Assembly (NCBI RefSeq): GCF_020907985.1
Contig: NZ_JAJJPA010000018.1
Location: forward strand, 1-64,000
From: Kitasatospora humi
GTDB lineage: Bacteria; Actinomycetota; Actinomycetes; Streptomycetales; Streptomycetaceae
Direction of reading: 5' to 3'
Length of the DNA: 64,000 nt
Shown: positions 1-10,802 of the stretch, one piece after another
How positions within the stretch are numbered: the first letter of the stretch is position 1
How the letters are laid out: each line of letters opens with the position of its first letter
Translations under genes and position numbers: made by a program
The notes under the pieces: model-generated
The model's database searches: none
The model's input: only the letters and a program-made list of their open reading frames with translations
What the model was told of the DNA's origin: nothing

Positions 1-243
1 CCGGACCTGACGGGCCGTCCGACGTGTTGAACTTTAGCCCAGCCCCGCTCCGAAAAGCGAATCCGGCCTCACTCCCCAGAATTACCGGCACAACAAAACG
101 AGCCCGCCCGGAAACGCACGAAAGAATGTGCGCGCCGAAGCCGACGATCGTACTGAGGGTGGTGTTTCAAGGAAGTGGCTGCACTCGGGACCGTCCGCAC
201 AGAGCTCGCGTCCGGTGCTCCCTGACAGGCAGCTCGAAGAACA
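1..243. other. no gene recognised at left edge
   Basis: This stretch precedes the end of the phosphatase gene. It is visibly less GC-rich than its surroundings. The short open frames in it have no recognisable family and no good ribosome site. I see no RNA gene or clear terminator in it. Confidence 0.5.
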
Positions 244-1671
244 CTAGACCTCTTCGAGCTCCGAGTCAACCGCCGATGTCAGGCACGGCTGCCCGGCCTC
301 GTCGGCGCCGTCGGTCGGCAGTTGGAAGGCGAGCACGGCCACGTCGTCGTCGTGGTCGGCCGTCACTCCCATGGCCCGCAGCAGCCGGGCGCAGACCACC
401 TCGGGTGACCCGACGGCGCCGGCCAGCGTCCGGGAGAGCCGGCCCAGGCCCTGGTCGATGTCCTGGTCCCGGCGTTCGACCAGGCCGTCGGTGTAGAGGA
501 CTCCGGTGGTGCCGGGGAGCAGGCGCAGCGTGTGCGAGGTGTGGCTGCCGTCGCCGGTGCCGAGCGGCGGGCCGTTCTGCTGCTCGCCCTGGAGCACGGC
601 ACCGCCGGGTGTGCGCAGCATCAGCGGCAGGTGGCCGGCCGAGGCGTAGGTGAGGATGGAGCCTTGGTCGCGGCCGGAAGCCGGGGGCGGCTCGTAGACG
701 GCGTAGACGCAGGTGGCGATCTGGTTGGCGTCGATCTCCATGGCGATGCCGTCGAGCAGCGTCATCACCTGGTGGGGTGGCAGGTCCAGGCGTGCGTAGG
801 CGCGCACCGCGGTGCGCAGCTGTCCCATCACGGCGGCGGCGCGCAGCCCGCGGCCCATCACGTCGCCGATCACCAGGGCGGTGCGCCCGGCGGGCAGGCT
901 GATCACGTCGTACCAGTCGCCGCCGACCGCGGCTTCGGCGCCGCCGGGTCGGTAGGTGGCGGCGACCCGCAGGTCGGCGGGCTGCTCCAGCTCCTGCGGC
1001 AGCAGGCTGTGCTGCAGGGTGACGGCCGCTTCGCGCTGCTTGCGCTCGGCCTCCCGCAGTCGGGTGGCGATGGCGACCTGGTCGGTGACCTCGGCGGCGT
1101 AGACCAGCACGCCGACGGCGGGCCGGGCGTGGCCGTCCTTGGTGCAGCCCCTCCCCCAGCCTCCGGCCGGGGGTGCCCCCATGGCGGTGTGCAGCGGCAC
1201 GCAGGACACGTTGAAGCAGTGGCGGCGGTCGGCGGTGCTGCGGGCCTTGACGCTGCGCCCGCGCCCGCTGCGCAGCACCTGGTCGAGGAGCGGGAGCAGG
1301 CCGAGTTCGGCGAGCTCGGGCAGGGCTTCGTCGGCGGGCGCGCCGTTGGGACGGGTGCCGAAGAGCTCGCGGTAGGCGTCGTTGGCGTAGCCGAGGCGGT
1401 GCCGGCTGCCGTAGGTGATCACTACGGGGGCGGGCAGCCGGCCGAGCACGTCGCGCAGGTCGTAGAGCTCGTGCAGGTCGAGTAGCTGATCGGGTCCGGG
1501 CACGCCGGACGGGCCGAGCGGGTCGCGCGGCCCGGGGAGGGCGACCTGGTCGTCCTTGGGCGGTGCGACGCGCCACGGCGCTCCGGTGAGCCGCGCACTC
1601 CAGCGCATGAGGTTCAACCGATCGTCGCTTTCCTCGGGGCTCCCGCCGGTCCGGACTCCGCCGGGGGCCAC
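244..1671 (-). CDS. PAS domain-containing PP2C-type (SpoIIE) serine phosphatase
   Basis: Predicted cytoplasmic serine/threonine phosphatase of the RsbU/SpoIIE group, a class that usually acts on anti-sigma antagonists. A PAS-like segment at about residues 75-190 (LGYANDAYRELFG) is followed by a short helix and then the PP2C core. The core's metal-binding motifs are VGGDWYDV and LVIGDVMGRGL near residues 250-275 and DDDVAVLAFQL near the end. The GTG start at 1671 has a weak ribosome site, and an ATG at 1608 is an alternative. Between the PAS and linker regions the frame reads GAPPAGGWGRG, encoded by a GC-rich interspersed element (1151-1183) found elsewhere in this window, so this loop is probably an insertion. 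The partner anti-sigma factor is not in the window. The family call is firm and the target is unknown. Confidence 0.88.
   Translation of the reverse strand: MAPGGVRTGGSPEESDDRLNLMRWSARLTGAPWRVAPPKDDQVALPGPRDPLGPSGVPGPDQLLDLHELYDLRDVLGRLPAPVVITYGSRHRLGYANDAYRELFGTRPNGAPADEALPELAELGLLPLLDQVLRSGRGRSVKARSTADRRHCFNVSCVPLHTAMGAPPAGGWGRGCTKDGHARPAVGVLVYAAEVTDQVAIATRLREAERKQREAAVTLQHSLLPQELEQPADLRVAATYRPGGAEAAVGGDWYDVISLPAGRTALVIGDVMGRGLRAAAVMGQLRTAVRAYARLDLPPHQVMTLLDGIAMEIDANQIATCVYAVYEPPPASGRDQGSILTYASAGHLPLMLRTPGGAVLQGEQQNGPPLGTGDGSHTSHTLRLLPGTTGVLYTDGLVERRDQDIDQGLGRLSRTLAGAVGSPEVVCARLLRAMGVTADHDDDVAVLAFQLPTDGADEAGQPCLTSAVDSELEEV
1151..1183. repeat. interspersed GC-rich element, copy A (inside phosphatase gene)
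   Basis: The core reads CCCCCAGCCTCCGGCCGGGG on the plus strand, followed by TG and CCCCCAT. It can fold on itself. The same core recurs at 26128-26160, and looser versions lie at 7913-7945 and 18183-18222. Here it sits in frame and encodes GAPPAGGWG in the opposite-strand protein. Confidence 0.75.
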
Positions 1672-1807
1672 TCGGTCACGTCACGGTTCGTACTGGTTTC
1701 CGTACTGGCCGTGATGGGGTGTCACCCAGATCCTGTCAGGTGGAGGCCTGGTTCCGGAAGTCGTACGTGTGTTGGTCGTGTTGTACGGCACGTCCGTCGA
1801 CCGCCGT

Positions 1808-3104
1808 TCAAGGCACCCGTGGGCCGGATGCGAACAGCCCGCCCAGCAGCCAGTCGGCGAGGATCCGCACCCGCCGCTCGGCGCTCGGTACCTGGCGCAG
1901 TGTGCGTGCGCGGTGCACCAGCCGGGCGCGGCGGCCGGTGAGGCGGCGCCCCCCGGCGTGCGCGACGGCGTTGCGCGGCCCGAGCGACGCGGAGGCGTCG
2001 CCGGGTTCGGGGTGGTAGGCCTCGGGCACCGCCCCGGTCCGGGTGGCCAGCAGGTTGCCCGCCAGCAGCTCGGCCTGCGCCAGGGCGTGCTGGGCGCCCC
2101 GCCGGCAGTGGCCGCCCGGTGCGGCGGGCACGGCCGCGCAGTCACCCGCGGCCCAGGCGCCGGGCAGCGGCCCGCCGTCGGGGCCGACCACCTGGAGGGT
2201 GTCCAGGCAGTGCACCCGGCCGTCGGCGGTGAGCGGCAGATCGGTGGCGGCGAGCAGCGGGGCGGGCCGCACCCCCGCCGTCCAGACCAGGGTGCGGGCG
2301 GCGAACTTGGTGCCGTCGGAGAGCACCAGCAGGCCTTCCTCGGCGGATTCCAGGGTGGTGCCGAGCCGGATGTCGACGTTCCGGTCGCGCAGTTGCTCGA
2401 GGGCCGACTCGGCGAGTTCGGGGTCGGCTTCGGCGAGGATCCCGTCGCCGGGCTCGACCAGCACCCAACGCAGGTCCTCCGACTGGATGTTGGGGTAGTC
2501 GCGGAGCACCCGCCGGACCAGGTCGGCCAGTTCGGCGAGGGCGCTGACGCCGCCGTATCCCGCCCCCACGAAGACGAAGGTCAGGGCGGCGTGCCTCAGT
2601 TCGACGTCCCGGGTGGTGGAGGCCAGGTCCAGTTGTTCGAGCACCCGGGCGCGCAGGGCGACCGCCTCGCCGACCGTCTCGAAGCCCAGGCCGTGCTCGG
2701 CGAGCCCGGGGATCGGCGGCCGCCGGGAGCACGCGCCCACCGCCAGGATCAGTTCGTCGTACGGGAGTTCGACTTCGATGCCGCCCTGCGGCGCCAGCCA
2801 GGCGAGTCGACGCGCGTGGTCGATCCGGGAGGTCCGCGCGGCCAGCACCCGGCAGTCGGGCAGTGCCCCACGCAGCGGCACCACCACGTGCCGGGGGTCG
2901 ACGGCGCCGGCGGCCACCTCGGCGAGCAGCGGACGGCACGTCAGATAGGGTGCGGCCTCGACCAGGGTGATCTCCGCCCGGCCGGACCGCAGGTCCTGCT
3001 GGAGTTCCCGCTGGAGCCGCTGGGCGCTGGCGAGCCCGGCACAGCCGCCGCCCACGATCAGGATCCGGATGGTGCCACCCCCTGTCGATGTGACCTGGTT
3101 CACG
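1808..3104 (-). CDS. NAD(P)/FAD-dependent oxidoreductase, NDH-2 type
   Basis: Type II NADH dehydrogenase-like flavoprotein, expected to pass electrons from NADH to quinone at the inner face of the membrane. The FAD-binding Rossmann motif ILIVGGGCAGLASA is at the N-terminus. The NAD-binding motif FVFVGAGYGGVSALAEL lies near residue 165, and the second FAD motif GAWAAGDCAAVP near residue 305. Length (432 aa) fits the family. The GTG at 3102-3104 is chosen because the family normally begins close to the first Rossmann strand; the frame stays open further upstream and no start has a convincing ribosome site. It diverges from the TetR gene at 3417. Related pyridine-nucleotide-disulphide enzymes cannot be excluded. 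Confidence 0.85.
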
Positions 3105-3416
3105 CAACCATGACGCCCCGGCCAGGGGGCTCTTGTCCACACTCCGGACCGGATTGCCCCCGTTGCCGCAGTGTCAACCGTCACCCCGGGTGGTGAATCC
3201 ATTACGGCCTGATTTACCGTTGGCCGACCAGCCCGACTGTCCCACGCTGAAACGGGGAAGGGTAGTCCGCGGAGGATCCCTACCCGGATGAGGTGCGGGC
3301 CGTGCGGGTCCGGCGCGGGGGCCGGGTGCTGGGGCCGGACCCGTGGGCAGGTCACGGGCGGCTGCGACGACTACGCGCTAGGAGCCCGAAACAGGCTCCC
3401 CGGGGGAGGGTTGGGG
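3105..3416. other. divergent intergenic region
   Basis: This region separates the NDH-2-like gene (minus) from the TetR gene (plus) and should hold both promoters. Visible structures are GGAGCC/GGCTCC at 3381-3399 and an inverted pair GGGTAG...CTACCC around 3257-3285. The second could be a TetR-family operator, although no promoter hexamers stand out. No gene is supported. Confidence 0.45.
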
Positions 3417-4208
3417 ATGATGGATCAGGATCAGTTGCTCGGCGAGCCGGCGATGCCGCAGGCCGGATCGCACACCGTACCGGAGCAGCGCACACCGGAG
3501 CCGGTGCCGGTGCCGGCACCGACCGGGGTGCCGCCCCGCGCCGACGAGCGGCGGGCCACCCGGCTGCGGGTGGACGCGCGGCGCAACCTGGAGAGCGTGC
3601 TGCGTGCGGCCCGCGAGGTCTTCGGTGAACTCGGTTACGACGCACCGATGGAGGAGGTCGCCCGGCGGGCCGGTGTCGGGGTCGGCACGGTCTACCGGCG
3701 GTTCCCGAGCAAGGAGGTGCTGGTCCAGCGGATCGCCGCCGAGGAGGTGGCCTGGCTCACCGCCCGGGCACGTGAGGCGCTCTACGGGTCGGCCGGTCCT
3801 TGGGAGGCACTGGCCGGGTACCTGGCCACCGCGGTCGGCACCGGCGCGGGCCGGCTGCTGCCGCCCGAGGCGTTCGGCTACGCCGAGGAGTTGGCCCGGG
3901 TGCCCGAGCAGCGGCCCTCGCCGGACGGCTACGGGTACGACCACCCGAGCACCGAGGAGCAGCCCGGTTCGCCCTCCGGTGCGCCGCACGCGGACCCGCG
4001 GCTGCTGCTGCAGCTGCTGGCCGCGCTGGTGGCCAGGGCCGCGGCGGCCGGTGAACTCCGGCCCGGCATCACGGTGTCGGAGATCGTGCTGGTGTTGACC
4101 GCCGCGGTGCCGCCGGCGATCGGGCGGGCCGTGGAGCCGCCGGGTGCGGGTGCCGACCCCGGCGAACGGCTGCTGCGGATCCTGCTGGACGGACTGCGGG
4201 CGGCCTGA
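3417..4208 (+). CDS. TetR/AcrR family transcriptional regulator
   Basis: DNA-binding repressor of 263 aa. A disordered Pro/Glu-rich leader of about 40 residues precedes the TetR helix-turn-helix (VARRAGVGVGTVYRRFPSKE, about residues 79-98). The C-terminal half is a ligand/dimerisation domain with little recognisable sequence. The frame is open from 3288, but ATG 3417 is preferred because GGGGGAGGGTTGGGG lies directly before it. The 45-residue region rich in Pro, Asp and Tyr around residues 160-195 looks like a low-complexity insertion. The divergent NDH-2-like gene is the most likely target. Confidence 0.85.
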   Translation: MMDQDQLLGEPAMPQAGSHTVPEQRTPEPVPVPAPTGVPPRADERRATRLRVDARRNLESVLRAAREVFGELGYDAPMEEVARRAGVGVGTVYRRFPSKEVLVQRIAAEEVAWLTARAREALYGSAGPWEALAGYLATAVGTGAGRLLPPEAFGYAEELARVPEQRPSPDGYGYDHPSTEEQPGSPSGAPHADPRLLLQLLAALVARAAAAGELRPGITVSEIVLVLTAAVPPAIGRAVEPPGAGADPGERLLRILLDGLRAA

Positions 4209-4577
4209 CCGGCGCGCCTGCTCGTCGGCACCCACCGGCGGTGCCATGCTGTGCGGCGCGCGTGTCGACCTGCGCGTGCCGCGGCGTGTTCGGCGTCGGT
4301 CCGGTGCGGATCGGCTTGCGCCGGGGCGCGGCTCGGCCGCTGTTCGGGCGCTCCCTCCAAAGGGGGCATCGGGTCGTTGACGGCTACCGGCGTCATCGCC
4401 GCTATGCCATCCTTTGCCCGTGGTTGGAGCCATTGTCCCGGTGCGCGGCGTTGTCGGCGGTACGTCGGCACGCGGCCGGTGGCACGTCCGACGGCCGAGC
4501 GCGCCCCCGACGTGCGCCTGGCAGGGCGGCACGCCACCGGACGGGACTGGTGCGGGCGGATCGGGCGAGGCGAGTTG
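4209..4577 (+). other. upstream region of sigma-factor gene
   Basis: A 369-bp stretch between the TetR stop and the sigma-factor start. TTGACG at 4377-4382 followed after 18 bp by GCTATG (4401-4406) is a possible promoter of modest quality. The frame of the sigma-factor gene is open back to 4251, but the extra residues (Cys- and Arg-rich) do not look like part of the protein. Confidence 0.35.
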
Positions 4578-6842
<2,265 letters not shown>

Positions 6843-6868
6843 CGTCCGCCCACCCCGCGGGTCCGCGC

Positions 6869-7564
6869 TCAGATCGCGCAGGCACCGTCGGCGCAGGCCT
6901 CGCCCTCCGCCGGCCCCGCGGGGCCGGTCCCCGTAGTGCCCGTCTCGGTGGCGACCTGCTGGAGCACCTCGAGGAACGTCTCGGTCTCCTGGCCGCCCTG
7001 CACCGCCCACGTGCCCTCGAAGACGAAGGTCGGCACGGCGCTGATCCCCAGCTGCCGGCCCTCGACCAGCTGCGCCCGCACCTCGGCCGCGCCCTCGTCG
7101 CCGGCCAGGTACTCGGTCACCCGCGCCCGGTCCAGGCCGGCCGCCACCGCCACCTCGGTGAGCGCGGCCCGGTCGCCGACGTCCACCCCGTCCGAGAAGT
7201 GGGCCTTGAGCAGCGCCTCCTTGAGTTCGCCCTGCACCTCGGCGCCGTACTCGGTCCCGGCCAGGTGCAGCAGCCGGTGGCCGAGGAAGGTGTTGGCGTG
7301 CAGCGCGGCGTCGAAGTCGAAGTCGATGCCCTCGGCCTTGCCCAGTTCGGCCACCCGGTCGTCCATCGCACGGGACTGCGGGCCGTAGCGCTCGGCCAGC
7401 CAGGCGCGGTGCGGACTGGCGGTCGCCGGGGCGTCCGGCACCAGCTGGTACGGGCGGTAGACCACCTCCACCTCTCCGCCGAACCGGGCCACCGCCCGGT
7501 CGAAGCGGCGCTTGCCGATGTAGCACCAGGGGCAGGCGATGTCCGAGTAGATCTCGACCTTCAT
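6869..7564 (-). CDS. DsbA family oxidoreductase (FrnE-like)
   Basis: Thioredoxin-fold protein of 231 aa related to FrnE/polyketide-associated DsbA-like isomerases. No signal peptide is seen, so it is likely cytoplasmic. The N-terminal strand KVEIYSDIACPWCYIG carries the CxxC active site at residues 10-13. The helical insertion (residues 60-150) and the cis-Pro loop GISAVPTFVFEG near residue 175 are typical of the family. A second Cys pair (CADGAC) lies at the extreme C-terminus and may be an extra redox or metal site. ATG 7564 is preferred because the protein begins right at the first strand and ACAGGAG lies 11 bp upstream. It points away from the HxlR remnant at 7614. Confidence 0.87.
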   Translation of the reverse strand: MKVEIYSDIACPWCYIGKRRFDRAVARFGGEVEVVYRPYQLVPDAPATASPHRAWLAERYGPQSRAMDDRVAELGKAEGIDFDFDAALHANTFLGHRLLHLAGTEYGAEVQGELKEALLKAHFSDGVDVGDRAALTEVAVAAGLDRARVTEYLAGDEGAAEVRAQLVEGRQLGISAVPTFVFEGTWAVQGGQETETFLEVLQQVATETGTTGTGPAGPAEGEACADGACAI

Positions 7565-7613
7565 GACGGGGGTGACTCCTGTGGGGGGCGGTCCTGCGGA
7601 TGAACGTGAAGAT

Positions 7614-7895
7614 TCAACCAATATGTCCGACCCCGTTATTCCTGACGGCTTCCAGGTCGGTCAGCTGGTACTCGACCTGGGGCGGCACGGTCGGGTTACA
7701 CGGTCCGCGCCACCAGCCCGTCGCGCTCCAAGCGGCGCACTGTCAGCGTGAGCATCCGCTGGCTGATCCCCCCGGGAAGCACGCGCTGGAGCTCGCGGAA
7801 CCGGCGCACGCCGCGGCTGAGCTCCACCATCACCTGGACCGACCACTTGTCGCCGATCCGGTCCTGCGCAACGGCCGCTACCCCGCCGGGCTCGC
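7614..7895 (-). pseudogene. HxlR family regulator, frameshifted remnant
   Basis: Translation of the minus strand gives DRIGDKWSVQVMVELSRG, then RRFRELQRVLPGGISQRM and LERDGLVARTV, the signature winged helix of HxlR regulators. The next codon is TAA. Skipping one A (about 7695-7697) restores YPTVPPQVEYQLTDLEAV, after which the conserved C-terminal helix is missing. No start codon with a ribosome site precedes it, and an interspersed GC-rich element abuts its 5' side. A matching C-terminal HxlR fragment survives at 28461-28620. Confidence 0.8.
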
Positions 7896-7912
7896 CCTGG
7901 CCATCGCCGGCG

Positions 7913-7945
7913 CTTCCCCAGCCGCCGGCCGGGAGCGCCCCCGCA
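7913..7945. repeat. interspersed GC-rich element, diverged copy C
   Basis: CTTCCCCAGCCGCCGGCCGG followed by GAGCGCCCCCGCAT. It matches the core of copies A and B with several changes and lies at the truncated 5' end of the HxlR remnant. Confidence 0.5.
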
Positions 7946-8091
7946 TCGACGGCGTGCTCCGCACCCCGCTGGACCGCGGCACGCCGCCGGTCACCAGGGA
8001 AACGCGGGCCCGAACGGCCGCGCCGTCCCAGGGGGTGACGGTGGCTTCCGTCGTGTTCGTCCTCGCGTCTCCGCCGCGCCCCGGCACGTCC

Positions 8092-9012
8092 TCACGATTC
8101 TCGTGCCACCGCTGCCCGGTAGCGGCCCGGGGTGGTCCCGAACTCGCGGTTGAAGGCGTGGGAGAAGGCATAAGGGGTGCCGTAGCCGACCCGGCGGGCG
8201 ATGGCGGCCAGCGGGTCCCCGGTGTCGCGCAGCAGGGTGGCCGCGGAGGTGAGCCGCCACCAGGTGAGGTAGCCCATCGGGGGGCGGCCGACCAGAGCGG
8301 TGAACCGCCGGGCGAGAGTGGGGCGGGACACTCCCACCTCGGCGGCCAGCCGGTCATTGGTCCAGGGCGCGGCCGGGTCCGAGTGCAGCGCCCTCAGGGC
8401 GGCGGCGGCCACCGGATCACCCAGGACGCCCGGCCACGCTCCGGTCGTGCTCTCGGCCATCCAGGAGCGGATCATGTAGACCAGGAGGAGGTCGAGCAGA
8501 CTCGGAACGGCGACGCAGGAGCCCGGTCGCTGCTCGCCCACCTCCCGGCCCAGCAAGTCGATCGCCGTCCGGAGTTCCGGATGGCTGCCGACCCGGCTGG
8601 GGAGGTGGACGACCTGCGGCAGCTCCGCCAGCAGCGGATGCACCCGGCTTCGGTCGAGCCGGTACTTGCCGCAGAGCAGCTCCACCTCGCCGGCATCCGG
8701 CCGGGCCGGACGCGGGGTGCTCCCGTCGAGCCAGCGCTCGAACGGCACCGCCCGCTCGACGGCGGCCCCGTCGGCGTCGGCGTCCGCGAGCACATGACCC
8801 GCTCCGTGCGGCAGCAGCACCGCGTCCCCGGTACCGAGCGGGAGCACCGCGCCGCCGTCGGTCAGCAGCCGGCAGCCGCCCTTCAGCACCACATGGAACC
8901 CCGCCCCCTCGTACGGGGCCAGCCGGGTGCACCAACTCCCGCCGATCCGCACCCGGTTGGATGAGGGCTGCCCGATGCGCACGGCCGATATCGCGTCGCT
9001 CACCACGTCCAT
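8092..9012 (-). CDS. AraC family regulator with cupin N-terminus
   Basis: A 306-aa activator or repressor. The N-terminal half is a cupin-type sensing domain (GAGFHVVLKGGCRLL, PLGTGDAVLLPHGAGHVL). The C-terminal about 100 residues hold the two AraC helix-turn-helices: NDRLAAEVGVSRPTLARRFT and DPLAAIARRVGYGTPYAFSH, ending in the family tail FGTTPGRYR. This is the AraC/cupin_6 layout often paired with oxidoreductases or hydrolases. It is divergent from the metallo-hydrolase at 9113 with about 100 bp between starts, so it probably controls that gene. Confidence 0.9.
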   Translation of the reverse strand: MDVVSDAISAVRIGQPSSNRVRIGGSWCTRLAPYEGAGFHVVLKGGCRLLTDGGAVLPLGTGDAVLLPHGAGHVLADADADGAAVERAVPFERWLDGSTPRPARPDAGEVELLCGKYRLDRSRVHPLLAELPQVVHLPSRVGSHPELRTAIDLLGREVGEQRPGSCVAVPSLLDLLLVYMIRSWMAESTTGAWPGVLGDPVAAAALRALHSDPAAPWTNDRLAAEVGVSRPTLARRFTALVGRPPMGYLTWWRLTSAATLLRDTGDPLAAIARRVGYGTPYAFSHAFNREFGTTPGRYRAAVARES

Positions 9013-9112
9013 CGGGTCAGGGTAGCCGGGAGCTCAAGAGTGAGAGCCATGCGTATCCCGGTGAGCTGCCAGGGCATTGAGAGCATCAGCACCCCTCCCT
9101 AGGCTCGGTTCC

Positions 9113-10030
9113 ATGAACAGCGAGAGCGTGCAGCGCATGATGCTGGGGGACGTCGAGGCGATTCGCGTCGTCGAGTGGCAGGGGGCGTACATGAGCGCCC
9201 GTGAGCTGGTCCCGGACTTCCCGGCGGAGCAGTGGGAGGACAACGAGGGCTGGCTGGCGCCGGACCACTGGGAACCGGAGAGCGACCGGGCGGTCCTGGC
9301 GCTGCAGACCTGGGTGCTGCGCAGCGGCGGGCGGACCGTCCTGGTCGACACCGCGGTGGGCAACGGGCGCGAGCGCCCCGGCTCGCCGGCGTTCCACCAC
9401 TGGCAGGGCGACTTCCTCGGGCGACTGGCCCAGGCCGGCGTCCGCCCCAAGGACGTGGACGTGGTCGTCAACACCCACCTCCACGTCGACCACGTCGGCT
9501 GGAACACCATGGACGTGGCGGGAGAGTGGGTGCCGACCTTCCCCAATGCCCAGTACCTGCTGCCGGCCGCGGACGACTTCCACTTCGGTCCGGACAACGC
9601 GTACGCGAACGGGCGGCGCGAGGACGACCGGCTGATCTACCAGGACAGCATCGCCCCCGTCCACCGGGCCGGGCAGGTCGTGCTGTGGGACGGCAGCCAC
9701 CGGATCGACGAGCACCTCAGCCTCGAGTCGGCACCCGGTCACACGCCCGGCTCGTCCGTGCTGCGGCTGGAGTCCGGAGGCGACCGGGCGGTGTTCGTCG
9801 GCGATCTGCTGCACAGCCCGGTGCAGATCCTCGCCCCCTCCTGCAGCAGCTGCCTCTGCCTGGATCCGGCCGGCGCGGCGGTCAGTCGCCGGCGAGTCCT
9901 CGAACGTGCGGCCGAACTGGGGGAGTTGGTCATCCCCGCGCACCTCGGTGGCACCGGCGCCGTCGAGGTCCGGCGGGCGGGCGGCGGGCTGGCCCTCGGG
10001 CAGTGGGCGACCTGGGCGGCGGCGGAGTAG
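9113..10030 (+). CDS. MBL fold metallo-hydrolase
   Basis: Metallo-beta-lactamase-fold hydrolase of 305 aa, cytoplasmic, substrate unknown. The zinc motif THLHVDHVGW lies near residue 125. Further ligands are expected in ESAPGHTPGSSVL (about residue 210), AVFVGDLLHS (about 230) and the C-terminal VIPAHLGG (about 280). ATG 9113 is preferred over the upstream in-frame start because the product then begins like other family members and no ribosome site precedes the earlier codon. The divergent AraC gene is the likely regulator. Lactonase-type (quorum-quenching) members share this architecture, but nothing here fixes the substrate. Confidence 0.87.
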   Translation: MNSESVQRMMLGDVEAIRVVEWQGAYMSARELVPDFPAEQWEDNEGWLAPDHWEPESDRAVLALQTWVLRSGGRTVLVDTAVGNGRERPGSPAFHHWQGDFLGRLAQAGVRPKDVDVVVNTHLHVDHVGWNTMDVAGEWVPTFPNAQYLLPAADDFHFGPDNAYANGRREDDRLIYQDSIAPVHRAGQVVLWDGSHRIDEHLSLESAPGHTPGSSVLRLESGGDRAVFVGDLLHSPVQILAPSCSSCLCLDPAGAAVSRRRVLERAAELGELVIPAHLGGTGAVEVRRAGGGLALGQWATWAAAE

Positions 10031-10084
10031 CGGCTGCGGCTCCGGCTGCGGAGTAGCGGCTGCGGCTGCGGCTGCGGCTGCTGG
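10030..10084. repeat. GGCTGC simple repeat
   Basis: A 3'-flank microsatellite built from GGCTGC/GGCTCC hexamers interrupted by GGAGTAGC. The GAGTAGCGGCTGCGGCT segment that ends the hydrolase gene recurs once inside it. Confidence 0.6.
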
Positions 10085-10139
10085 TCGACCCCGGCTCAAC
10101 GTCAGGGAGCCTACTGGGGCCGGCCCCCGGTCCCTGCGC

Positions 10140-10802
10140 TCACCCGTTCGCCGACACCAGCCCCGCCTCGTAGGCCGCGATGACCAGGTGCACCCGGTCC
10201 CGGGCGCCCAGCTTGGTCAGCAGGCGCGCCACATGGGTCTTGGCGGTCGCCGGGCCGATGTGGAGCCGCTCGGCGACCTCGCTGTTGGACAGGCCCCTGC
10301 CGACCAGGGTGAGGACCTCGCGTTCGCGGTCGGTGATGCCGTCCAGGTGTCGGCGGGGCTTGGCGGGAGCGGTGGCACGGGTGGCGAAGTCGGCGATCAG
10401 GCGGCGGGTGACGCTGGGGGCGATCAGGGCGTCACCGGCGGCGACCACGCGGATGGCGGCGATGATGTCGAGCAGCGCCATGTCCTTGACCAGGAACCCG
10501 CTGGCGCCGGCCCGCAGCGAGGCGTAGACGTTGTCGTCCTCGTCGAAGGTGGTGAGCATCAGGACGCGCGGTGCCGTGGCGTTCGCGGTGATCGCACGGG
10601 TGGCTTCGATGCCGTCCATGACCGGCATCCGGATGTCCATCACCACGACGTCGGGCTGGAGTCGGGCAGCCAGCCGGACGGCCTCGGCTCCGCTGCCGGC
10701 CTCCCCCACGACGGCGAGGTCGGGCAGGTTGGTGATGACCATGCTGAGCCCGGCGCGCACCAGCTCCTGGTCGTCTGCCAGCAGCACCCGGGTGGCGGTC
10801 AT
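10140..10802 (-). CDS. NarL/FixJ family response regulator
   Basis: A 220-aa two-component regulator. The receiver domain covers residues 1-120 with the acidic pair (LLADDQE), phospho-acceptor Asp in VVMDIRMP, Thr in MLTTFDED and Lys in FLVKDM. The C-terminal LuxR helix-turn-helix is ITDREREVLTLVGRGLSNSE. Its ATG (10800-10802) overlaps the TGA of the histidine kinase gene (10799-10801), so the two are translationally coupled. The divergent ABC exporter at 12116 is the most likely target. Confidence 0.93.
   Translation of the reverse strand: MTATRVLLADDQELVRAGLSMVITNLPDLAVVGEAGSGAEAVRLAARLQPDVVVMDIRMPVMDGIEATRAITANATAPRVLMLTTFDEDDNVYASLRAGASGFLVKDMALLDIIAAIRVVAAGDALIAPSVTRRLIADFATRATAPAKPRRHLDGITDREREVLTLVGRGLSNSEVAERLHIGPATAKTHVARLLTKLGARDRVHLVIAAYEAGLVSANG

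Noticed and set aside
69..269. 66-codon minus-strand frame at the left edge
   Set aside because: No ribosome site and no recognisable family; it overlaps the phosphatase 3' end.
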